A stretch of 33,821 nucleotides of DNA. Origin: Saccoglossus kowalevskii. Its lineage: Eukaryota > Hemichordata > Enteropneusta > Harrimaniidae. Below the pieces are notes generated by a model. It made no database searches and had not been told where the DNA came from. It saw only the letters and a list, made by a program, of their open reading frames with translations. Positions 1 to 11,802 of the stretch are shown piece by piece. The first letter of the stretch is position 1. The number at the start of each line of letters is the position of its first letter. The stretch covers positions 180,359-214,179 of the forward strand of contig NW_003113465.1 in NCBI RefSeq assembly GCF_000003605.2, read 5' to 3'. The position numbers and the translations under genes are program-made.

Positions 1-2
1 AT

Positions 3-167
3 TTAGAGGTGCATTTCCGACCAGTTGCTAACATCGAGGATTTATACGCGAGTATAATGGAAGCTTGGGGACAGTTCCAAGTGAACATGTGTCGGAAACT
101 CGTCGATACCATGCCAAAACGGCTCAGAGAAGTCATCCAGCGAAGAGGTGGACACACGCATTATTGA
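3..167 (+). pseudogene. Tc1/mariner transposase, C-terminal fragment
   Basis: The open frame running in from the window edge reads LEVHFRPVANIEDLYASIM, continues through EAWGQF and a LVDTMPKRLREVIQ helix, and stops with RRGGHTHY at TGA 165-167. The ending 'MPxRxxxVIxxRGGHTxY' is the typical C-terminus of Tc1-like DDE transposases (cut-and-paste DNA transposition into TA sites). About 54 residues are visible. The HTH DNA-binding and catalytic DDE regions lie outside the window, so intactness cannot be judged. No convincing terminal inverted repeat was found in the several hundred bases after the stop. Family assignment is confident; whether the copy is active is unknown. Confidence 0.88.
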
Positions 168-817
168 CAATCGCCGCGTTCTATGTCTTCATGAATATTC
201 ATGAGCTTGCGTTTACACGGTATTCTTCATAGAGAATTCGAACGTTTTTTCACTGTTTCGTTCAGACTGCCGTTTTTATTCAATCCTGCATGACAATGAC
301 AATTTTGTTGTTTTTATTGTGTGTAAAAACGCATATTTTATTAGATATATAAATATATTTATTCAAACTGTTATTGAGTTTATTTTATTGTATGATATCG
401 TAGGTAGTAGCTGCCTGTAGTGTGGTGCGTAAATACTTTCTGGCGGGTCTGTATATTATACCAGTATATTGATGGTGGTAATCCATCGATTTGATTGGTC
501 AAAACATGCATATGCAATTAATGGTATATTGGCTGATAATGCACGGCTAAACCAAGTGGCCCTGGAACATGAATTGACTACATGTTTAATGCGGAAATAC
601 ATAAAACCAGTAGTATTTGTTTTTTAGGGAAATACAGTGGCTGAATTTTGGAAAAATATTGGAAAAAATACCGAATTAAGAACATCTGAAACATGAGCGT
701 CAGTCGTTGGGTGATCGTCGTTCGAGACGCAAACCTAAACCATCGTCTCTCAACACCGTGAGAGACGGTGCCTAAACGAACGCCAGATTGCTGTGTTTTC
801 CGTGTTGTGACTTTGAA
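168..817. other. AT-rich non-coding stretch
   Basis: No convincing coding sequence. It presumably holds the 3' end of the Tc1-like element and the upstream region of the small gene model starting at 818. A 12-bp stem, CGTCTCTCAACAC / GTGAGAGACGGTG region (about 744-770), forms a short hairpin just before that model. Nothing else stands out. Confidence 0.4.
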
Positions 818-1458
818 ATGGATTGCGAACCTCGATCTTTAAGTTTAACTGGTGACCAACTAGATGAGATTGGGGGATTGAAGGACAAAAAAAATGCAAA
901 AAACTACGAGTCACAGGTAAAAATGTTTGCCACCTATAACAACCCCAGTGTCCTGTAGCGGCATTCGCTGACAAAATTGCAGTGAAATTGCACCCGGGTA
1001 ATTGCCATCCAAAGAACACGGGACAACTCAGAATTCGACAAAGATATATGGTATTGTATGTCTTCACTATGAGTAAATAAACTATAGGAGATGACGAAGG
1101 TAATTTCGAAATCTGCAGATTTGTGCCGAGTGTACACCAACCACAGTACAGAGCGCCGGCGTGCAAAGTCCTTCATTCGGCCGAAGTTGAGGCAAGACAT
1201 ACCATGTACGTGTCACAAAAACGATGCGAGAATCCGATTTTACCCCAACAAACTTACCTAAGTCTCAGAACAACGACAAAACCTGTCAGGCACACTGTCA
1301 CAAAATTTGGTTATTATACCAAAGATATATCCAGGTCAGATGTTGGGACTGAGATCGTCATGCCCGTCACCAAACATGTTACATTACTGCGTCCCGCTAT
1401 GTCTCAAACTTCGGCCGAACCAAGTACCGCTGAACGTCAACAGTTACAAGTAGTATGA
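818..1458 (+). CDS. Small two-exon gene of unknown function (model)
   Basis: Exon 1 (818-916) starts at an ATG and reads 33 codons (MDCEPRSLSLTGDQL...), ending CAG|GTAAAA in phase 0. A second open stretch, 1081-1458 (TGA), reads ...NFEICRFVPSVHQ... and ends in a Gln/Ser-rich tail (AERQQLQVV). It has balanced amino-acid use and no low complexity, unlike the surrounding AT-rich DNA. The junction is uncertain: the best-looking acceptor (ACTATAG, exon from 1088) would need a phase-1 donor, whereas the phase-0 donor matches a weaker acceptor at CCACAG 1141-1146. An AATAAA lies at 1703-1708. No domain, signal peptide or membrane segment is recognised and the family is unknown. Overlapping minus-strand open frames here are probably shadows. 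It could also be a chance ORF or transposon-derived. Confidence 0.4.
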
Positions 1459-1702
1459 TGAGTCACAAAATCGGTTTATTTCACATCTATACTTTCTATG
1501 GGCAAATTACAGTCCAAATTGTACAAAAACCGGAATGAAAACGAAAAAAATCCGTTGTGTTAATGATTTAAACTGTACACGACCCTGTATTTCAAATGGC
1601 GATGATGCGGTTAGTAAAAGGTCAGAAAGGTCATCTTTTGTTATGCTAATTTTTGTGTTTACGCTGCTCTATTCACTGGATATACGATTCGTTTTCATGC
1701 GG

Positions 1703-1708
1703 AATAAA
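1703..1708 (+). promoter_or_regulatory. Candidate poly(A) signal
   Basis: AATAAA about 245 bp after the stop of the plus-strand model at 818-1458. It is plausible as its cleavage signal, but the hexamer is common in AT-rich DNA. Confidence 0.3.
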
Positions 1709-1928
1709 AATTAAAAATCAATTTGAACTGTGTTGCGCATGATTTTTTTGTATGCATTCAGTGTACAACTACATACTATTCTTATAAATATTCATGTTCG
1801 AGGGCCATAATCATGATCTCATAGTAGAAAACTCTTTTTTATAGTTTTATCAAATTGTCAATATACTGGTATAATATAATAGCAATAACCCCCCCGATGA
1901 AATATTTTATTTATGCAAATTGTATAAC

Positions 1929-3063
1929 CCGAGTATAAGCTCAGGGGCCTGAACATGTAAAAGCGGGAAAATTAGAGGGTGGGCTTATACTCGAGGACCA
2001 CCTCGTCCTCAGAAAAGATAATTTTCTGGGAGGTTTAAAATTGTAACCATCGTCCCAACCTTGAAAAATTTTCTAAATTACATTTTTCGTTCACAGCGCC
2101 GGTCTCAGAGAAATATTACGTCTTTTTGATTTCCACAACACTTTTTACAATGAAGAAACAAATATGTTCATAAAAATACACACATTTTATTAGATTACGG
2201 TATACAAACCGTCTGAATTTATGGTGCAAAAATGGGTAGGGTCTGTGGGAAAACTGTCGAAGGTAAGATCTTTAACAGTATCTTCGTTGTGGAATGTTTT
2301 CACGCGTACACAAACTCTTGATACAATTTCAAAGCAATTTTTGCCATGGTGTTTTTCATCATGATTTGACCTGAACAACTTCCTTTGACCTAACAGGTCA
2401 CGTCTTTCTTTAACCAATCAAAATGCTGTGTCGTACGGACGAAGTTTTCCGATTATTGACGAAGTTATTTTTGCAACGCAATGTGGAAGTGAATTACCAC
2501 GATGTTAAAATGTGATCTGATTTCGACAAAAAAAAACGGTGATTTTTTCCCCTAAAGCTGTTCAGTTGATTTGCAATTTTCGAAAGGTAAACTGAGGGTG
2601 GAGTAAGTATTTAAGCTTTTCACGGCCGCCAACAAGTAATGTCAAAGAATAGTTCACATCCCATTCACGAAGGTCTCAATGGACACGATTATTCACGACT
2701 TGACAATCACATTTTTTACGTTTCTAAAACTACTACTCAAATGAAATATGGATTATTACAGTATTGCAACATCGGAATTCATCGTGAATAAATAACAGAA
2801 TAGAAAAGGTCTGAACCATGTTCCGTACGTTCGCCGTTTATGCACTCTGAAATAATGCAAGTTTTCTCGTAAAATCAGGAACCAAACTACCGTACCAATC
2901 ACGATTATTATGCAATGAAATACACTTTTTACATGCATATTTTAATAAATGTCGTCGACGCCCGGTAAAAACACCCTGGGCCTATACTCGGGGATGCCCT
3001 CAACTTGTTAAATGTCTAAAAACAGAGGGGTGGGCTTATATTTGGGGAGGGGCTTATACTCGG
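1929..3063. mobile_element. Repeat block with inverted GCTTATACTCGG ends
   Basis: CCGAGTATAAGC (1929-1940) and GCTTATACTCGG (3052-3063) are perfect inverted copies. Further copies of the same motif lie inside in the plus orientation: 1981-1996 (GGGCTTATACTCGAGG), 2978-2993 (GGGCCTATACTCGGGG) and 3033-3050 (diverged). The outer inverted pair and roughly 1.1 kb spacing suggest a non-autonomous DNA element, or two related repeats in opposite orientation. The minus-strand ORFs inside (2190-2417, 2756-2938) show no recognisable domain. Element class is not determined. Confidence 0.45.
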
Positions 3064-3234
3064 TAAAGTACGGTATATAATTTTGTGAGATAGAGAAAAC
3101 AATATTTCATTTTGGAATCTTTCAAAATCACAGTCAAATTTCATCCCTCCCACAAATGACCTCAAATAATCAGATAGATAAAATTATAGCAATGGAAATA
3201 GTTGACAGAAATTAAATTGAAAACAATATTGTAC

Positions 3235-5280
3235 CTGCTTTAGTTGTTACAATACCATTGATTTCTAAAATCTCCTGATCATCCTCATCTTTGTAGTCTT
3301 GTATTTTGGGTTTATCTGTGTTTCCTGCATCTTCATCGCTATCACTACAAAGGACAAGAAAGTGCTAACGATGACGGCAATGATGGACATGTTAAACTAC
3401 TACACCAAGTTGGCAAATGAAATGGACATTTCTAACAGCTAAGACGTAGATGACTAGATTGCACACAATGGGTTCTGGGAAAACATACACTAAAACCAAA
3501 ATTCTGATTTTAGATACACAGTTTGCGATTACTTTTAGATACTTCGGCAACAGTACTACCTGTAACTCCTAAGTTTGGGACATGTAAATTGTAGCCAAAT
3601 AAAATATAACATAACTGATATATTTTCTCTATTGGTAACATATGCATTAACCTTTTTACCACTAGTTCCCTCTTTTTATCACAAAATGGTCTCGTTTACA
3701 GTCTGCACTTTCCTTCATAAGATTGAAACAAAAATATCCAAAGTAAAAACTGAAATTTGACTCAAATTTTGTCTGTTGGCTCCAAAATTGGGTTTCATTT
3801 ACAGAAATATTGAAAAATATTTATAAGAAAAAGAGTGCAGACAAATTTGGTCAAGTAAGTGGTGAAAAGGTTAAAGTTTAACTGGATTGGGACAATTGAC
3901 TTTTTTGTGTGCAAAATTTATTTATAAACAACATTATGAAAAAAAATCGAGTGGAAAGGGTATATAAATTGGGTTAACAGTCAATGATATTCCAAAATCA
4001 GGCCACGCCCCCTCTCCCAATTCAGTTACACTTTAAAGGTAGAAGCTTACTCATGATGCAAATCCCCAGAATTCATTCATTTTGCAATAATTTGTAATCC
4101 TGGGCAATATAAGAATATTGACTTAAAAAGAGTTGGGGGTCACTAGCTTAATTTTCAAGAAAATGATGCTTGTATTTTAGTGGATAGTCGCCATTTCGTC
4201 AGTAAAATAAACTTTTTACCACAGATATTATGCCATATCTCAAATTGTAGGCTGGTGACACAGGCTGGAAAAAATTATACATTGTGAATGATGGAGTACT
4301 TTGTTTTCCTGAATTATTTGAAAAATTTGGATTTTAAAAAGGGTCAAACATTTTTATTTTTCTATAACTATATGGAATTGTTCTAAAAATAACTATTTTT
4401 TAAAAATATTAGGACAAGTTTACCAAAATATGCCACTGTAACACACAAAAGAATGCTATTTTATTGTGCCATGGGACAATAAACCTATGATTTCACATAA
4501 TAAACCAATGAACATTGTCATCCACCTTAAATTTATTATCATGTTTATTTGTTTTAAAATTGTAAAATAATTAATGATTCAGAAACCAGCCATTGACTTC
4601 AAGTATTTCTTTTGGAGAAAACCAGTCTAAAAACATGCAAAAAAGTAAGGCTGTTTTGGAATGATTTCTATAGGAATTTGTGTTAAAGCATTATTTCATA
4701 AAAAGTAAATAATATTTGCCAGAATTTCCCAATAATTTGGGACAACATAAGGACCCGTCTTAGAACTACATATTTTTTTCACTACATGTTCCCAAGCTAA
4801 ATTTTGGAATATACCATAACCTATTTGCCAGCCATAAGAACCAATGGCAAACGACTCAAAAACAACCATTTTCATGGGTGGTTGACAATTTTTTGGTGTG
4901 TGAAAAGTAGTTTGGAAATAATTCATTTTTTTTCTGGATTTTGTGAGCAACAGCATAAAACAAAACCATATGGTAAAAGTCAAAGAAATCTGGAAATAAG
5001 TTCCTTAGGTAAATGAAAGGGGTGTGCATATAGTCAAAATAAGCCATTTTATTTACTATTACAGTAATACAATGAATATAATTTTAGAGACATTCTTCTA
5101 ATAATAGAGCAGATATAATTTTTACCTGATTTCCTCTTCAAATACTTGTTCAACATATTCCACAAAGTTTTCCAGTTGAAGAGCTTTCTCCAGTACCTGC
5201 AGGTGCAGTGGCTTGGCCAATGGAACCCCACTTGATGGCCCAGTAGGAGAAATATCAGTTGCCATGGTGTTGGTCTCCAT
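3235..5280 (-). CDS. 5' part of unidentified gene encoding an acidic protein
   Basis: Two minus-strand coding exons fit together. The first coding exon (5280 down to 5126) starts METNTMATDISPTGPSSG, contains a predicted amphipathic helix rich in Leu/Glu (LEKALQLENFVEYVEQVFEE) and ends ATC AG|GTAAAA. The next exon (3344 down to 3235) follows a good acceptor (TTTCTTGTCCTTTGTAG) and continues in the matching phase as SDSDEDAGNTDKPK, then a D/E-rich run and EINGIVTTKA, ending GCAG|GTACAA in phase 1. The matching phases across two good sites make a real gene likely. The intron may hide further exons, and downstream exons are not identified; repeats occupy 1929-3063. No signal peptide or membrane span. 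I do not recognise the family. The acidic, helical N-terminus suggests an intracellular protein (inference). Confidence 0.6.
3345..5125 (-). other. Intron of the minus-strand gene
   Basis: A 1.78-kb AT-rich intron between the two recognised minus-strand exons. Open frames here (such as 3575-3760 and 4696-4983) are low-complexity or hydrophobic AT-rich translations with no splice context or family resemblance. I see no further exon with confidence. Confidence 0.5.
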
Positions 5281-6298
5281 GATGATTTCACAGAGTATAT
5301 TTTTCTCCTACATCTGCTTGCATGTATGTAACAAAATAAACAATAATGAAAATAAATTATAATCTAGACATCATTTTTTATCCAGGGCTAATGTACATTT
5401 GTGTGCAAGAGTATATTTCTGAACTCTCAACAGCCAACACCATATGCAAGAGCAGCATTTTCTATGGTTGGGGCATTTTTTTTTATCTTCTCTCATACTG
5501 GAATATTTTTTTTTCTGTCAATTGTTGCAGCAAAACTTTTTAGCTCAATTGGCTATTTCATAACTCCCAAGATTCAACTGTCTCACCCGAAAATCATAGC
5601 TATATGCTGGATGATCATAATTTACCTTGTAAAATTTTTAATTTGGCATTCTAGAAGCCCTGTAGATTGCAACCATTTTGATCATCATGGCAATAATTTT
5701 TATAGTGAACAGTGATTAATTAAAATCTATTTAGACATTTAGCATTCTAAAAAAATCTGGCTGGCAACAAAACTTTCTGTAACATAAAGCTTATTTTGCA
5801 AGTCCTAGTGATTAAAGTGATACAGTTGTCATGCCACGTTATGTACGATACAGAACCCATGTAGCACGTGTGAAATATATTGTTTGTCTACATGATATTC
5901 AAAACGTGTGACGACTACAGTTTGCAGCAAAAAAATGCGATTGAAGGTAAACCAACAGTTTAAACTTAAATTAAAAAAATTAAACTGTCAGCCGTATTGT
6001 CAGAGCATCGGTTGTCGTTACAGTTTCTAAAATACATGCTCAAAGCTATTTTTTCAAGAAAAGCACATATTCAGAAAGAAGGCACATTGTTGTTGAATGG
6101 TGGTCGTTGCAAACAGCTTTCAAATTTTGTGTAAACATGTTTGACCCAAATAAATAAAGGTTGCTACATGTATATGTAGAGTATGGGACCCATATACAAT
6201 GCCGGTGGTCATAGCAACCAGCAGCCTTTAATTTTATCAGGGAGGTTGTGCCTTGAAGTTAATTGAACAACTAAGTAAATATTAAAAAAATATTCCAA
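5281..6298. other. Probable 5' intron of the minus-strand gene
   Basis: If the non-coding exon near 7353-7430 is real, this stretch is part of the first intron. Candidate acceptors immediately before the coding exon are GCAAGCAG (exon from 5313) and TGTAG (exon from 5307); an in-frame TAG just upstream supports the ATG at 5280 as the start. No other feature was recognised. Confidence 0.4.
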
Positions 6299-6507
6299 TA
6301 CTGTAAAGGGGGTAATTATTCACTGGGTTTGAATTTAGCTTATTTCGCTGAGTGGAAAAATGTGCTAAATTAAAACACAGTGAATATGTAAAATTTAGCA
6401 TAGAACACATCTAAATGACGAAACCGTGAATTTAAAACCCACTGAATATGCCTGCAATGGTAAATCAGTGAAATTTAAACCCAGTGAATATCAGTCATTT
6501 AACAGTA
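6299..6507. mobile_element. MITE-like repeat, copy 1
   Basis: It begins TACTGTAAA and ends TTTAACAGTA, forming short imperfect terminal inverted repeats. The interior is a set of variants of 'aaattaaaacacagtgaatat' and 'gtgaatttaaacccactgaatat'. It matches the copy at 9945-10145 in ends, length (about 209 versus 201 bp) and internal motifs. Its 5'-TA...TA-3' ends are compatible with a Tc1/mariner-mobilised MITE. It carries no protein; the 61-aa frame starting within it at 6426 and running on to 6611 is repeat-derived. Confidence 0.5.
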
Positions 6508-7352
6508 ATATTAAATGTTGTGTCAATGACAAAATCATGAAGGCTGAAGTTTGGTTTACTGTGAATCAAATCAAAATCACACGAGTCAATAAATATAGTG
6601 TCACAAAATAATAATAAGCATGAATGCTAGAAATAGTACATTTCGAACATCAAGAAATATTTAATCGATCAGTAACATCAGCTGATTATAGCTTATTTCA
6701 TCAAAGAAAAAAATTACAAAAAAATGAAATTATAATTATAATCTGGTACGTCATAATATAAAACAGAAGCTATCATTATTTTGAAGCAATAAAAATATTA
6801 GGTTATGTCATCTCCTTAATGCTAAAGATGATATGAATGTAGGTTCGCGAGTTCAATATCAAACAAATAATGAATAAAATGCACCAAAACATATCAATAT
6901 TCAACTTGTACATATTTAACTATTCACTTATGATGGTATTCCGCTACCAATGTCATACTCCGATGCTCGATCAGAGCTGTGTTTCTTTAATCTATGGGTG
7001 TAACTTGTCGGTCATATCAAAAGAGCCACACTACGGAAACTTTAAACTTTCGCGCTGCTCAACAAACTTTCAGAAGCAAAGTTTACGGTAATTAGCGCGA
7101 GGAGCTCACAAAATTAGGGGCATTCGAAATTATGAGCCGGTGGTGTTAGGAGATCAGAACGAACACTGGCATTATTTGTTTGAAATCGTCAAATGCTAAT
7201 TTCCGACATCACTCTTTTGAAAAAAAATATCTGACCCCAAGTCCATGCTTCTAATCGACACAAGCGACGGAGCCCTCGCCGACATTACGAAGTTTGATCA
7301 AAACAATGTCCGTTCCAGGTGTGCAGGGAACCGAGTTGGCCGATAAACTTAC

Positions 7353-7430
7353 CTCAACCGGGAAATTTCCTCCAGAAAATGGGCTGAATGCCAACGGGAA
7401 AATGTTGCACGTTCGCCAGCCAAGATGGCG
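7353..7430 (-). promoter_or_regulatory. Candidate first exon and promoter of minus-strand gene, YY1-like site
   Basis: On the minus strand the sequence GGTTGAG|GTAAGTTT gives a near-consensus 5' splice site with the exon ending at 7353. About 70 bp upstream is CGCCATCTTG (plus strand CAAGATGGCG, 7421-7430), which matches the YY1 consensus often found just downstream of animal transcription starts. The region 7250-7560 is locally richer in G+C and CpG than its surroundings. The combination suggests a TATA-less promoter feeding the coding exon at 5280. A competing reading is a plus-strand ORF from 7294 (MSVPGVQGTELADK...), for which no splice partners were seen. Confidence 0.4.
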
Positions 7431-7559
7431 TAGTGCGTGGTATTTTTCGCTTGTAATGGCTGATCCCTGCATAGCCACATCGCATGACTGTCCTCATACT
7501 TCGCGGGGGGTCACCCGCCATTACACACTTCGGGTTCGACGAGTATAAACCGATTATTC

Positions 7560-9240
7560 CCGAACGTAGCATGGCGAAAAACACCATTGAATCGTCTATA
7601 GCATACTGTTCTCTGCCACTCAAAAAAAAAAAAAATGACCTTTTCATTTTAATATGCAACAAAAACGTGCCTATTAATTTGTCCAATAATATTACAAAAT
7701 TAATAAAAATATTACATTGGTAATGTAATTCTAACTCTCCAAAAATACATCATACATAACTAATAATATAACTGTTTATAGATTTGCATACAATCTCTTG
7801 TTTTTTTGTTTTTTTCTTCAATCAAATAAAATAAGGGAGTGTATAAATGGCGAAAGTCGGTTTACCGCGAGTTTTTTTAGATTTGTGTCCATACGATGCA
7901 AATTTGGAGAGAATAATCATTATAACCAATCATTAGAGGTAATAAATCTTGATTTCAAATTGCAGATCCTCATTGAAATCATTGTCGGCTCGCGCATTTT
8001 CGTGTCTGTTCACCCCTCTCTCCACGGAATCATGGAATAATCGCATGTAATGACGTAGATGTATTTGTTGCTTATTTTCCTCTATGGCAGACAGGAAGTC
8101 GTTATACTTGTAACGATATTGTTCAACTTACTGCAGGACCAGAAGTATGTTGCGCAATATTGCCTAGAGAGGCAAATACACATAATGTCTTAAAAACCCA
8201 AGATGTATTTGTGTCCTTATTTTAACGCGTGTTGACAATAACTGCCACGACTAAGCAAAAACTCCGAGCTCGACAAAATTCGGTTAATAGTACCATTCAA
8301 CAAATATGCTCTTATTATGACGTTATATGGAATTTTAATTTACTGTCAATGTCAAATAATATGGGTGAAATGGAACTTTGGCAGCAGTTTCCATAGGCCA
8401 TAATGAAAACACATTTCGTCATTGAAAAAAACCTCTAAAAATAAGGCAAATATAATTTGGTAATACCAGTACTTGGTAATACCATGAATACGTGCATTTA
8501 GGACACTATATATCATTTTAATCACCACGTGTCTCCGTACAATATTTCTGAGATATTGAGATGTATTCCTGCCATTGGGAAACAATAGTAAAATGCTCCA
8601 AAACACACATTTATTTTTACTTCATTTTTTACAACAATTCTCTTCAAATCGAGTAATGTTATCTTATGTTTTTATTGTTTTTTCGTCAGTGTAACATGAG
8701 AGGCGGACATGAAAAAAATATAAATTATAGAAATTATATCATTTTTACTTTTCAGTAGCGTATAACTTTTCTAAAAGTGGCAAATTTACCCAAAAGTACA
8801 GTATTCTAACATGTTACCATGTAGGTATATACAGGAAAAGTTAAACTTCATTGCTTATAAAAGGTACGTTCAATACAATCCGTGGAAGAAGAATGAGATA
8901 TGTACGACGTTATTACTCCAAGATTTATAGGAGACACATTTTGCGCAAATGTTTTGAAAATCATTTTTTGGTTGTTGTCATGACAATGGTTGACAGGATT
9001 TTTTCCCACATGTTACCACCTAACTAGAGTAACGATGTGACCTGTCTGCCAATTTTGAACGAAATTGGCTTAGCAGAAAAATCACAAAAGAGTTATTACA
9101 TGAAGACGACACACACACAAGTGGTTATAAAGGCAATCCTGTTGTAATGGATCGCTAATAAACTTTGTACTTCCCCGTAAAAATCGATAGACAAAAAAAC
9201 ACAGAACATTATCGTTTATAAACGTAACAGCTAACACACA
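7560..9240. other. AT-rich intergenic stretch, nothing recognised
   Basis: Short open frames (7798-8040 plus, 8352-8606 minus) have no recognisable domain or convincing splice context. No RNA gene or repeat array was seen. Confidence 0.4.
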
Positions 9241-9395
9241 CTGGCGGATCCAGAAATTCGGTTGAAGGGCTCCTATTGGCCAAATGCCACGTCCGCGCGC
9301 CTCAATGGGCTGAGTTTGTTACTTGATTTGTCTTTTTTTTTTGCGGGCTGAAGGGGGCGCGCCTTTCCCTAAATCTGCGCGTGATACAACTCGGT
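9241..9395. repeat. Possible dispersed repeat fragment
   Basis: A CpG-rich island in AT-rich DNA. It starts CTGGCGGATCCAGAAATTCGG and continues with GCCACGTCCGCGCGCCTC and a GGGCTGAAGGGGGCGCGCC stretch. The abrupt change in base composition suggests an inserted repeat. The class cannot be assigned from one copy. Confidence 0.3.
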
Positions 9396-9944
9396 TAATG
9401 CATGTTTAAATCAACAACTATTAATAGGGTTTGCAAGGACATGTCTTTTTTTATCCTAGTAAGATCATCAGAAGATCCACGATATATCTGTATACAATTC
9501 AGCCATACTCTAATCGAAACATAGTCAATAGGTAAAAGCTGCACGGCCGATAATTATTCATTTAGGAGATATTATTTGTTAATCGTTGTCCCATTAAGTA
9601 ACTGTTACATTATTCGACCAATGACACTTTGTCAATTAGCATAATTAGTATACAGAAATAGTATCATTCAGTAACATATGCATATAATTAATGAAGAACT
9701 ATTAACCCAAACCAGGTATGTTTTGAAAAGTTACATATGACATATGTCGCACAATTGTTGTGCAAGCATCAGGGAGCGGGTTACATTGCTGCACACACAC
9801 ACATGTAATCACTTTGGTACTTCAAGTAAAACATTACAATAACTGTATTAATTATAATAATCGTACAATTTAATAACTTTACACATCTGAATGATACTGA
9901 TTCATTTTATTTCATTTTTATTTTTGGACTAGTTTTAAGCCACT

Positions 9945-10145
9945 TACCGTAAATGCATTAATCATTCACTTGCCGTGGATTTAAATGCGTTATTTTCGCT
10001 GATAAATAGAATTCGCTAAATTAAATCTTTTGTGAACATGTGAAATATCAATAAAACTCGTTGTTTCCTTGACAAATTCGTGAAATTAAAACACAGTGAA
10101 TATGCTCAAAACATCAAAATATTGAAATTAAATGGTTTTACAGTA
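9945..10145. mobile_element. MITE-like repeat, copy 2
   Basis: It begins TACCGTAAA, ends TTTTACAGTA, and contains 'gaattcgctaaattaaat' and 'gtgaaattaaaacacagtg', closely resembling the copy at 6299-6507. Two diverged copies with matching ends about 3.6 kb apart support a real repeat family. No coding capacity. Confidence 0.5.
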
Positions 10146-10489
10146 TTGATTTCTTCAATATTTACTAATGCATTTGAGCCATCATGGTTTTGTGTGTGAA
10201 TATATTTTCAACTTTGAACAATATGTTTAATAAATATGTGATACGTGAATAAAGACTCCAAAATAGAATACGTAAAAGTATTAGAATACAACTTTAGTTT
10301 GCAGGCTATATGCATTATATGATACTAAAATATATGTCGAAATGATTTCAGAACCTGTGCTGATGCGATTGGGAATTTGACTATTGGCAAATCGATTTCG
10401 ACAATGAAGGACTTCAATATCAAACAAATATTGGTTGATTGCCCTCTCGAAAAAAATATTTCAGAGAGTCTAGATTTAAATTTTTTTTA

Positions 10490-10600
10490 GAAGGGTGAAT
10501 GCCCCCGGACCCCCTAGTAAGGTCGAGCCTTCGGCGCAAGGTTGGTGAGCAGATCTCACCCCCTCATGCATAATTTGGTGCCACCGCCTCTGCATGTCTG
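10490..10600. repeat. Possible dispersed repeat fragment
   Basis: A short G+C-rich stretch with GCCCCCGGACCCCCTAG followed by GAGCCTTCGGCGCAAGG in otherwise AT-rich DNA. The composition contrast suggests a transposable-element remnant. No second copy lies in the window, so the call rests on composition alone. Confidence 0.3.
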
Positions 10601-11802
10601 TATTGTATCTGGGTCTCAGTTTCTCCTTACCTATAACTAAAACGATATAATATTAATCCGAGAGGTTTCAATTTAAAACTGGATCTAGATAACACAGTAT
10701 ATTTCCTAATTCTTATTTTTATTATAGTACGGAAATTTTCTCACACGAGGACCTATTGTGTTTTAAAGAGCTCCGACCCGGGGAACTCTACTGGATTCTG
10801 TATGCCAGCACTTCGCAGCCGATTGAAAACTAAACACCAAAAAAAGATCGATGCTGAGGGCGCTATTTGCCAAAGAAATTAGCGTTTATCACGAAAAAAA
10901 ATAACAGACAATCGGTAAAATTTGACAGTAAAGGATCGACAGGGCCGTGAAAATGAAGATCGAAACAATGGCACACATACTTGTATACAACTATGGAAGT
11001 AACTTCCCTTGAATAAAATTAATCTAACTTTTAATATTCATTTTGTTATGTTAAAGAGACAACACAACACAAAATTATGATAATGTACATTTATTGCAAT
11101 GTTTATGGAATGTTTAATTCTTTTCTGATATTATAATGACATGTCTTTATTAGCCACTTCACATTTTATCAATCTCGAGTTTCGATAGCATCAACATAAT
11201 CATTGTCTGTTGTTTACTATTTTGAAATTTCGATGTATAATGTTCCAGGCTCATCAATAGAGATACCGTACAGGTTCGCGGGGAGAGGGCTTTCTGAAAC
11301 CAAGACGAAACGATGATGTTCATAGCCAGTGCCACCTAGAGTCGAAACTGCAAACAATGGTGGTAGTTTCTTAAAATAAGTTCGTTTGTGTTATAATATA
11401 ACATATTTTGTATTTTGACAGCAGATATGGAACAAAATAAGTCATTTTGGTCAAAGTTTGATAAATGTTAATAGTTGCCAAATCGATTTGTTTCTTTAAA
11501 CAAGTGCCACCCGGATTTGGAACATTTTTGTTATGGCTAGTACATATCTGAAAATAGTGTTCGGTTACATAGGGTGTAACGATGATATGTGGTGTATTAC
11601 AAAGTAGAACGATTATTTTAGAGATAATGAAATGTGTTTTCATTATGGTCCGTTAATGCTCGGAAAAATGCTCGAGAACGTGTAATTTTTAGTATTGTTA
11701 TTTGACACAGTATAGTATTGATGGATACATTAAATTATGATTTATCGTGAACTATTGTAAAACATATCTGAGTATTCGTTAAATGGAGCAATTAAATTCC
11801 CA

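Noticed and set aside
750-1200. Two long minus-strand open frames (138 and 88 aa)
   Set aside because: They overlap the plus-strand gene model, lack domains and have no splice or poly(A) context; treated as shadows.
7294-7548. Plus-strand ORF MSVPGVQGTELADK...
   Set aside because: Reasonable composition, but no splice partners; the minus-strand donor and YY1-like site fit a promoter exon better. Kept only as an alternative.
9795-9805. CA-repeat run
   Set aside because: Too short to be more than a microsatellite remnant.
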